DNA of 11,095 nt from assembly GCA_018374635.1 (NCBI GenBank), contig JAHAEW010000096.1, forward strand, positions 1-11,095, read 5' to 3'. Positions 6,252 to 11,095 of the stretch are shown here, piece after piece. This DNA comes from Clostridiales bacterium. GTDB lineage: Bacteria; Bacillota; Clostridia; Oscillospirales; Oscillospiraceae. The position numbers and the translations under genes are program-made. Below the pieces are notes generated by a model. The model saw nothing but the letters and a program-made list of their open reading frames with translations, had not been told where the DNA came from and searched no databases. Every line of letters starts with the position of its first letter. The stretch's first letter is position 1.

Positions 6252-6471
6252 AACAAAGTCCGTGTTTCCACCTGAATTCAAAGCGGCGAACCGCTCCGCA
6301 CTCAAACCCAATAACGGCGGGGGACCGGCGGCGCCTACTGGGGGATATTCCCGTTGGGGCCGCGGCTCGCGGGCGCCTTCCGCACAGCCCTTCGGAAGCC
6401 TCGCACCAGACGGCTTCTCTCTTGGGCCGGGACCATGCGTACTCCTCCCGGTCAATGCCTTGCTCGATGTT
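6218..6471 (-). promoter_or_regulatory. T-box riboswitch leader of glyS (glycine-responsive)
   Basis: The roughly 250-nt leader before glyS has T-box landmarks in the right order (minus strand). AGTA lies at 6443-6440 in a GGAGGAGTACGC context. AAGAGAG (6423-6417) leads into a 6-bp stem GAAGCC/GGCTTC (6417-6412, 6400-6395) whose loop carries GGTG (6407-6404). A UUCG-capped 5-bp hairpin lies at 6295-6282. The T-box sequence AGGTGGAAACACGG (6273-6260) follows, then an intrinsic terminator. The variable base in TGGA is A, which pairs with the U73 discriminator of tRNA-Gly. Two positions of the usual TGGNACCGCGG core differ here. The specifier is not settled: GGG/GGA at 6352-6349 and GGC at 6335-6333 both code for glycine. 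Uncharged tRNA-Gly is expected to favour antitermination and glyS expression. Confidence 0.85.
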
Positions 6472-6477
6472 GGGGAC

Positions 6478-6506
6478 ATTCTACCACCTTTTTTTCAGGC
6501 CGTCAA
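6478..6506 (-). promoter_or_regulatory. Housekeeping-type promoter of the glyS T-box transcript
   Basis: On the minus strand TTGACG (6506-6501) and TAGAAT (6483-6478) are separated by 17 nt, close to the sigma-A consensus. Initiation about 7 nt downstream puts the transcript start near 6471, immediately before the T-box landmarks. It starts 35 nt past the gpr stop, so glyS is transcribed independently of gpr. Confidence 0.8.
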
Positions 6507-6540
6507 GCCGGAAAAAGGCCCCCTTTTGGGAGCGCGGGGG

Positions 6541-7449
6541 TCAGCTGAGCAGAAGCTCGGCGTCCTCCAGGGTCAGATGGGGCTGGAGAGCCAGGGTGAT
6601 GGCATATCCCAGCACCTTGGAGAGATCGGTCATCTGGGCGTCGATGTCTTTGGGGGTGACGATAAGGCCCTCCCCCGCGCCCGAGAGGGCCTCCGGGTCC
6701 AGATCCGCGCCCCCCGCCTCGGAGAGCACGTCGGCGGCCAGGGTGGCCGCGTCCACCACGGTGGGCACCCCCACCGCCAGCACGGGCACGCCCAGGGTGG
6801 AGCGGTCCAGGGCGTGGCGGTGGTTGCCCACCCCGGAGCCGGGGGAGATGCCGGTGTCGGAGAGCTGGACGGTCCGGCACACCCGCTTCAGGCTCCGGGA
6901 GGCCAGGGCGTCCACCGCGATGATGCAGCCCGGGCGGATGCGCTCGGCCACCGCCCGGGCCAGCTCCCCGCTCTCCACGCCGGTGGTGCCCAGCACGCCC
7001 GCCGCCAGGGCGGCCACCGGGCGGAAGGCGGCGAAGTGCTCCGGCGCGCCCGCGACCAGATGACGGGTGACCAGGGTGTATTCCACCGTCTTGGGGCCGA
7101 TGGCGTCGGGGGTGATGGCCCGGTTGCCCAGCCCCACCACCAGCACCGGGGCCTGGGCGGGCAGGGGGCCCAGCAGGGCGGTCAGTTCCGCCGCGATGGC
7201 CCGCACCGCCCGGGACAGCGCCCCCGGTTCCCGCCGCTCCAGAGCGGAGAGCTCCAGGGTCACATACTGCCCCTCCGGCTTGCCCAGGGCCGCAGCCCCC
7301 TGGCGGTCCAGGATCTCCACCCGGGTGACCGGGCAGCCCTCCCGGACGTCGTCCCGGGCCCGCACGCCCGGCAGGGCGGTCTCCCGGGCGGCGCTCTCTT
7401 TCCAGAGGTCGTGGGCCTCCACGGCCAGGTCGGTCCGTCGCTGTAACAT
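6541..7449 (-). CDS. gpr: Germination protease (GPR), spore-specific endopeptidase
   Basis: A 302-residue aspartic-type endopeptidase (MEROPS A25) that cleaves small acid-soluble spore proteins during germination, freeing spore DNA and supplying amino acids. The N-terminus RTDLAVEA (5-12) matches the family's propeptide/self-processing motif. GLGNRAITPDAIGPK (106-120, Asp115) and IAVDALASRSLKRV (177-190, Asp180) contain the two conserved Asp regions; SDTGISPGSGVGN (197-209) is the third signature. Length fits the clostridial form, slightly shorter than Bacillus GPR. A weak SD-like GGGGGAAGG lies just before ATG 7449. In Firmicutes gpr often sits divergent from rpsT and before spoIIP; here the divergence is kept but glyS follows instead. 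Forespore control (sigma-G) is expected from the family, but I could not find a convincing sigma-G promoter. Presence implies a spore former. Confidence 0.95.
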   Translation of the reverse strand: MLQRRTDLAVEAHDLWKESAARETALPGVRARDDVREGCPVTRVEILDRQGAAALGKPEGQYVTLELSALERREPGALSRAVRAIAAELTALLGPLPAQAPVLVVGLGNRAITPDAIGPKTVEYTLVTRHLVAGAPEHFAAFRPVAALAAGVLGTTGVESGELARAVAERIRPGCIIAVDALASRSLKRVCRTVQLSDTGISPGSGVGNHRHALDRSTLGVPVLAVGVPTVVDAATLAADVLSEAGGADLDPEALSGAGEGLIVTPKDIDAQMTDLSKVLGYAITLALQPHLTLEDAELLLS

Positions 7450-7552
7450 ATGCCTTCCCCCTATATCTGGTGTTTTGGCCCTATTCCGTTCCCAATGAAA
7501 GCGGAATCAGGACTACGGCCTAAAATTTTCCGAAAAAAATTCAATTTAGTGG

Positions 7553-7581
7553 TTGCATTTTTCCCCATTGCCTGCTAAAAT
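7553..7581 (+). promoter_or_regulatory. Strong housekeeping promoter of rpsT
   Basis: TTGCAT (7553-7558) and TAAAAT (7576-7581) are 17 nt apart, and TGC directly before the -10 gives an extended -10 as well. The predicted start near 7588 leaves a 5' UTR of about 45 nt. It lies in the AT-rich divergent gap between gpr and rpsT. Near-consensus strength suits a ribosomal protein gene. Confidence 0.82.
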
Positions 7582-7633
7582 ATAAATCTGCACGGGTGAA
7601 CTGTGTGAATCGTCATCGGAGGAGGTGTTTGGT

Positions 7634-7897
7634 TTGCCGAATATCAAGTCTGCCAAGAAGCGTGTCCTGGTGAACAAGACCAAGGCCATGCAGAACAAGA
7701 CCGCTAAGTCCGCGCTGAAGACCGACATCAAGAAGTTTGAGGCCGCGGTGGCCGAAGGCAACCGCAGCGAGGCCGATAGCGCTTACAAGGTGGCTGTCAA
7801 GGCCGTCGACAAGGCCGTGCTGCATGGTCTGCTGCATAAGAACAACGGCGCCCGCAAGAAGAGCGCTATGACCATCAAGCTGAACAAGCTGGCCTAA
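7634..7897 (+). CDS. rpsT: 30S ribosomal protein S20
   Basis: An 87-residue basic protein that binds 16S rRNA in the small subunit body. The N-terminus MPNIKSAKKRVLVNKTKAMQNK and the C-terminal HGLLHKNNGARKKSAMTIKLN are diagnostic for S20. The start is TTG at 7634: GGAGGT (7621-7626) is 7 nt upstream, and only this start gives the conserved MPNIKSAKKR terminus. An in-frame GTG at 7625 lies inside the Shine-Dalgarno and is rejected. E. coli rpsT also starts with UUG, and there the weak start takes part in autoregulation by S20; whether that holds here is unknown. It is monocistronic, with its own promoter and terminator. Confidence 0.97.
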   Translation: MPNIKSAKKRVLVNKTKAMQNKTAKSALKTDIKKFEAAVAEGNRSEADSAYKVAVKAVDKAVLHGLLHKNNGARKKSAMTIKLNKLA

Positions 7898-7913
7898 TTG
7901 ATTCTGTGGTCTG

Positions 7914-7945
7914 AAAAAACCGTCTGCATTGCAGGCGGTTTTTTT
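7914..7945 (+). terminator. Rho-independent terminator of rpsT
   Basis: CCGTCTGC/GCAGGCGG stem (one G-U pair) with an ATT loop, preceded by six A and followed by seven T (7939-7945). It starts 17 nt after the rpsT stop and, by the A-tract, could also act on minus-strand transcripts. Confidence 0.92.
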
Positions 7946-8016
7946 GTCAAATTCCATCGAAGAGGCTGAAGCGCGTTCTATCCCCGGGAAGAGCGGGGAA
8001 AGATAAGTGGAGCAAC

Positions 8017-8913
8017 ATGGACGCAAAGGGGGGGATGTGTGTGAAGCAAGTGCTCAACTGGCCGCTGGTGCGCTTTCTGCATGAGATCGTGGACATCTAT
8101 TTCAGCAAGCGGGTCTCCCGGTCCGCGGCCGAGCTGGCCTATTTTCTGATCCTGACCTTTTTTCCCATTCTGATCTGTGTCAACGCCTTTATCGGCCTGC
8201 TCCATCTGGACATCGGGGCGGTGCTCCAGGCGGCGGACGACCTGCTGCCCCGGGAGAGCCTGAGCATTCTGGCCGACTATCTCGCCTATATCAGCATCAA
8301 TCAATCCCGGGGGCTGCTGGTGGCGGGGATCATGACCACGCTCTTTGCCGCCTCGGCCGCCTTCCGGTCCCTGATGAATATTATGGATGATATCTATGAC
8401 CGGCGCAGCTATCAGGGCGTCCGGCAGATCATCGCCAGCGTGGTCTTTTCGGTGCTGATGCTCATTACCATCTATCTCTCCATCGTGGTGGTGTTCACCG
8501 GGGAGTGGCTCTTTCAGCTGCTGGCCCGGCTACTGCGCCTGGAGGAATGGTGCCTGCCCTGGACCTGGCAGTGGCTGCGCTTCCTGCTGCTCTTCTGTCT
8601 GGTGATGGTATTTATCTCGCTGGTCTACCGGATGTCCGCCCCCATCGGGAAGCCCCGCCCGCCGGTGCTGCGGGGGGCCATCCTGGCGGCGGCAGCGCTG
8701 GTGGGGGCCTCGGCGCTCTTTTCCTGGTTTATCGGCATGTCCTCCCGCTATTCCCTGGTCTACGGGTCCCTGGCCTCGGTGATCATCCTGCTGGTGTGGC
8801 TCTACCTGTGCGGAAATATCCTGATCCTGGGGAATGTGGTCAACTGCGTATGGTATACCCATAAGAAAAAGCGCTACCTCCAGCGTCTCAAGCGGGAGGA
8901 GAACGGACGTTAA
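8017..8913 (+). CDS. YihY/virulence factor BrkB family membrane protein
   Basis: A 298-residue polytopic membrane protein of the YihY/BrkB family, formerly and wrongly called ribonuclease BN. Its biochemical role is not established. Six hydrophobic segments are visible at about 39-62, 99-117, 138-162, 186-205, 219-239 and 251-272. The family signature near the C-terminus is present (YGSLASVIILLVWLYLCGNILILGNVVN, starting at residue 249), as is the N-terminal SAAELAYFLILTFFPILI. A basic cytoplasmic tail (HKKKRYLQRLKREENGR) ends it. Length is normal. I chose ATG 8017 because GGAG ends 4 nt before it, a slightly short spacing. ATG 8035 and GTG 8041 are alternatives that would remove six to eight residues without touching conserved sequence. 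No promoter stands out in 7946-8008, so read-through past the rpsT terminator is possible. Confidence 0.9.
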   Translation: MDAKGGMCVKQVLNWPLVRFLHEIVDIYFSKRVSRSAAELAYFLILTFFPILICVNAFIGLLHLDIGAVLQAADDLLPRESLSILADYLAYISINQSRGLLVAGIMTTLFAASAAFRSLMNIMDDIYDRRSYQGVRQIIASVVFSVLMLITIYLSIVVVFTGEWLFQLLARLLRLEEWCLPWTWQWLRFLLLFCLVMVFISLVYRMSAPIGKPRPPVLRGAILAAAALVGASALFSWFIGMSSRYSLVYGSLASVIILLVWLYLCGNILILGNVVNCVWYTHKKKRYLQRLKREENGR

Positions 8914-8921
8914 AATATACG

Positions 8922-8955
8922 CAGCGCCCCCGCTCCGGCCGGAGCGGGGGCGCTG
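8922..8955. terminator. Bidirectional terminator between convergent genes
   Basis: A perfect 34-bp palindrome with 17-nt arms (left arm CAGCGCCCCCGCTCCGG). It lies 8 nt after the YihY gene stop and 9 nt before the M23 peptidase stop. On the minus strand it is followed by CGTATATTTTAACG, a modest T-rich tract; the plus side is only weakly T-rich. Its position and stability argue for a shared terminator. Confidence 0.75.
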
Positions 8956-8964
8956 TCTGCTTCC

Positions 8965-10461
8965 TCAGGGGAGATAGCTGTATGGGTTGACCAGACTGCC
9001 GTTTACATGGACCTCGAAGTGACAGTGATTGCCGGTGGAGCGTCCGGTGGAACCGGCCTTGGTGATGGTCTGACCCTGATAGACCTTGTCGCCCACATTG
9101 ACCAGCAGGCTGGAATTGTGGCCGTAGTAGGACTGGCGGCCGTCGCCGTGGTCGATGATGACCAATTTGCCGTAAGTGCCCTGCCAGCCGGAGTAAATGA
9201 CCGTTCCGCCGTCGGCGGCGGCAATGGAGGTGCCGTAGGGGACGGCGATGTCGATGCCCCGGTGGAAGCTGTAAGAACCGAAGATGGAGCGGTAACCGTA
9301 GCCGGAAGTGACGTTGCCGTAAGTGGGCCAGATGAAATAGCCCTTGGGCAGCCAGGAGGGGCGCTCCTTGGTGCCCACCGCCACGACCTTCTCGGTGGGC
9401 TGGGTGAGGACGGTGGTATCCGTGATCTCCCGGGCGGTCTCGGCGCCGTTGACATAGGTGACGTTGGCGGAGACCTGCTGGGCGCCGGCGGAACCGGCGG
9501 AGAGGACCTTGGTATCCCCCTCATACATGGAGCTGTCCTCCACCTGGCGCACGGGGGCGGCAATGGACTCGGTATAGGTCACCGCGTCCACCGTCTCCAC
9601 CGAGAGGAAGGGGATCTCCTCCTTGATGTTGAGGACCTGGCCGATCATGAGCTTGTTGACGTCCACACCGGGGTTGAGGGCCTCCAGCTCCTTCATGGTC
9701 ATGCCGTTGTCAAAGGCCAGCGCCATAAAGGTATCTCCGGCCTGCACCTCATAGGTGGTCTCGCCGTTGGTGTTGGAGGTGAGGGTGGCCTGGATGTCGG
9801 CCACGTCCTGCTCCACATCGGCGGAGATATACTCCCGGGTGATGTTCACCTGGTCCACAAACTTGGAAGAGATGGTGTTTTCGTCCTCATAGGCGGCCTG
9901 GATGGAGTCCAGAAGGGCGGTGAGGGTGGCCTGATCCTCGGCCGCGCCCACCACCTGACCGTTGACCGAGAGGACATAGCTCTTCATCACATCGCCGATC
10001 CGGTCCAGCAGATAGGGCTCCAGGGTGGCGGCGGGGGGGATGCTGTCCCGCTCGGAGAGGGCGAAACGGTATTCCACCTCGCCGTCCATCACATATGTAT
10101 GACCGAGGATCTCGGTAGCCCGGGCCTCCACCCGGTCCACCGCGCCCTCAAAGTCGCTCTTGGTGGAGACCACGCCGATGGGCTGGCCGTCCACCAGCAC
10201 CTGATAGCTGGGGACATAGACGGTGGAGAGCACGCCGGTCACACCGATCAGGGTGGCGGCGGCCAGAAAGATCAGCGGATTGAAGGAGCGCATCCAGGCC
10301 AGCGCCTGATCCACTCGGCGCACCGTGGCGGAGTTCTCCTGCAAAAAGCGCTCGGTCCGCGCAAAAGCGGAATCCCGCAGGCGGCCGGGAAGGGCGGCCG
10401 CGCGGGCCGCAGAAAAGCCCTCGCGCCGCGGGGCGCGGGGCTGCTGTAATAACTCGTCCAT
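8965..10461 (-). CDS. Membrane-anchored LysM-G5-M23 cell-wall peptidase
   Basis: A 498-residue predicted zinc endopeptidase acting on peptidoglycan cross-links outside the membrane. In order: a basic cytoplasmic N-terminus (1-60), one membrane segment (about 62-83), a linker, a LysM domain (about 237-280, YEVQAGDTFMALAFDNGMT...LMIGQVLNI) for glycan binding, a G5-like domain (about 287-363), and an M23/LytM catalytic domain (about 385-495). Zinc ligands are intact: His400 and Asp404 in HRGID, and His481 of the HxH motif with His479; catalytic-type His448 lies in YYGH. The middle residue of HxH is Cys (HCHFEV) rather than the usual Leu. Start ATG 10461 is supported by GGGAGGT 7 nt upstream; the open frame beyond it, to 10512, lacks homology. 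A sigma-A-like promoter and a WalR box precede it. It probably remodels the cell wall in growth or sporulation; the exact substrate is unknown. Confidence 0.93.
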   Translation of the reverse strand: MDELLQQPRAPRREGFSAARAAALPGRLRDSAFARTERFLQENSATVRRVDQALAWMRSFNPLIFLAAATLIGVTGVLSTVYVPSYQVLVDGQPIGVVSTKSDFEGAVDRVEARATEILGHTYVMDGEVEYRFALSERDSIPPAATLEPYLLDRIGDVMKSYVLSVNGQVVGAAEDQATLTALLDSIQAAYEDENTISSKFVDQVNITREYISADVEQDVADIQATLTSNTNGETTYEVQAGDTFMALAFDNGMTMKELEALNPGVDVNKLMIGQVLNIKEEIPFLSVETVDAVTYTESIAAPVRQVEDSSMYEGDTKVLSAGSAGAQQVSANVTYVNGAETAREITDTTVLTQPTEKVVAVGTKERPSWLPKGYFIWPTYGNVTSGYGYRSIFGSYSFHRGIDIAVPYGTSIAAADGGTVIYSGWQGTYGKLVIIDHGDGRQSYYGHNSSLLVNVGDKVYQGQTITKAGSTGRSTGNHCHFEVHVNGSLVNPYSYLP

Positions 10462-10515
10462 GGGAAGGACCTCCCTTTTATCGTCGTTGTGCAGGACACA
10501 AACTGGTATCAAAAG

Positions 10516-10532
10516 ATTACAAATTGGTTACA
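10516..10532 (-). promoter_or_regulatory. WalR (YycF) box upstream of the M23 peptidase
   Basis: On the minus strand TGTAAC-N5-TGTAAT exactly fits the published WalR operator pattern TGTWAH-N5-TGTWAH. It covers the predicted transcription start (the -10 ends at 10539). A further half-site, TGTAAA, overlaps the -10 at 10546-10541. WalRK controls M23-type and other wall hydrolases in Bacillus and Staphylococcus. A site over +1 suggests repression by position, but that is inference. Confidence 0.6.
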
Positions 10533-10538
10533 AAGAGT

Positions 10539-10567
10539 AGTTTACACTGTTTTGTCCTTCACGTCAA
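10539..10567 (-). promoter_or_regulatory. Promoter of the M23 peptidase gene
   Basis: On the minus strand TTGACG (10567-10562) and TAAACT (10544-10539) are 17 nt apart, close to sigma-A consensus, with an expected start near 10532. That leaves a 5' UTR of about 70 nt before ATG 10461. Confidence 0.7.
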
Positions 10568-10671
10568 CCCCTTATTCTTGTACTTTTGTGCGAATCAAGT
10601 CACAAGATGGGGGAGTTTGTCTGGAATCTAAAAAATTTTGTTCAGAGATATGGAAAATCAGGGGGGAGCGC

Positions 10672-11095
10672 GCCTGCCCGGCGGGGAGCGCGCCTACCCG
10701 GCGGGGGCACCGCTTTCTTTTCCGTAAGAAAGCGGTGGGAAAGAACGGGCCGGGGGAGGGTTCCCCCGGCGCCCCCTCAAAGTACGCCCCGACGGGCCAA
10801 CGGCAATGGCGTTCCGCCTATGAGGTACCGGGTGAGCTTGTCAATAAACGGAAGCACTCTCTCCCGACGAAAATCGAAGCCGGGGGTTGCTCCAAGCGCC
10901 AATCCAAAACCTTCCGTCAGCGGCGAAAGGCTTTCTTGGATGTGGGTACGCGCCTGCCCGGCGGGGGCGCCGCTTTCTTTTCCGCAAGAAAGCGGTGGGA
11001 AAGAACGGGCCGGGGGATGCATCCCCCGGCGCCCCCTCAAAGTACGCCCCGACGGGCTGATTCGGAAGTCTCAGCGATTGCACCGGTGCAGCGGG
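10672..11095 (+). repeat. Modular hairpin repeat, copy R3 (tandem, right end cut by window)
   Basis: Same orientation as R1. It opens with the 14-bp terminal sequence GCCTGCCCGGCGGG (10672-10685). One complete unit (10691-10950) is followed by the start of a second at exactly 260-bp spacing (10951 onward). Hairpin 1 is at 10708-10737 (12-bp stem, 6-nt loop) and again 260 nt later. Hairpin 2 of the second unit is a perfect 22-bp palindrome at 11009-11030. The first unit lacks 39 bp that R1 has (R1 positions 74-112), a gap flanked by CGGG on both sides. The second unit regains the missing segment, so the tandem units are not simple duplicates. It lies upstream of the M23 peptidase promoter. No coding sequence is supported in it. 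Confidence 0.85.

Noticed and set aside
6511..6527. Terminator for gpr just past its stop
   Set aside because: The hairpin is only 6 bp (AAAAGG/CCTTTT with GGG loop) with almost no T-tract after it. It may weakly terminate, but I would not annotate it.
6262..7446. Plus-strand open frame opposite gpr
   Set aside because: Shadow of gpr and of the T-box leader; composition is Gly/His/Arg-rich and lacks any domain.
7450..7552. Sigma-G promoter for gpr
   Set aside because: A GAATA-like -35 is present on the minus strand, but no CATnnTA-type -10 lies at about 18 nt from it.
7979..8007. Imperfect inverted repeat (CCCCG...CGGGG flanked by TATC/GATA) before the YihY gene
   Set aside because: A 5-bp stem with interrupted flanks is too weak to call an operator or terminator.
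9007..10449. Long plus-strand open frame (480 codons) opposite the M23 peptidase
   Set aside because: Antisense shadow of a well-supported gene, with Gly/Val/His/Leu-rich repetitive composition and no domain.
10672..11095. CRISPR array from the repeated units at the right end
   Set aside because: The period is 260 bp and the repeated part is most of the unit; no short repeat/spacer alternation exists.

Overview
This window looks like chromosomal DNA from a GC-rich, spore-forming member of the Clostridia, most likely an Oscillospiraceae gut bacterium of the Flavonifractor/Lawsonibacter/Oscillibacter type. The grounds are a spore germination protease (gpr) divergent from rpsT, an alpha2-type glycyl-tRNA synthetase behind a T-box leader, an ECF sigma factor paired with a DUF4179-type anti-sigma factor, strong AGGAGG-type ribosome binding sites and high GC. 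The genus is an inference from family content only.

Layout from left to right. Positions 1-354 hold copy R1 of a modular, hairpin-rich intergenic repeat. A sigma factor (457-954, +) and its membrane anti-sigma partner (951-2018, +) follow, translationally coupled by an ATGA overlap. They converge on a two-gene minus-strand operon: a secreted, membrane-anchored protein (4045-2759) followed by a Qnr-like pentapeptide-repeat protein (2727-2074), with a terminator at 2025-2068. Positions 4138-4646 hold repeat copy R2, inverted relative to R1. Next come glyS (6134-4713, -) with its own terminator and a T-box leader with promoter (6506-6218), then gpr (7449-6541, -). rpsT (7634-7897, +) diverges from gpr and has a near-consensus promoter and a terminator. 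A YihY/BrkB-family membrane protein (8017-8913, +) converges on a LysM-G5-M23 cell-wall peptidase (10461-8965, -), which has a good sigma-A-type promoter and a perfect WalR box. Positions 10672-11095 hold repeat copy R3, partly in tandem, running off the window.

Functionally the window mixes housekeeping translation (glyS, rpsT), spore germination (gpr), envelope stress and envelope maintenance (ECF sigma/anti-sigma, M23 peptidase, YihY), and a possible gyrase/topoisomerase-protecting pentapeptide protein. No phage, IS transposase, CRISPR array, tRNA or rRNA gene is visible.

The least explained content is the repeat family. It has three copies, all intergenic, made of a conserved core and end modules that carry two conserved hairpins. 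The stems show compensatory base changes between copies, and a variable 19-20 nt segment sits between conserved anchors. I do not recognise it as a named element. It could be a non-autonomous mobile element (MITE-like) or a structured RNA/DNA element. It also generates spurious arginine-rich ORFs.
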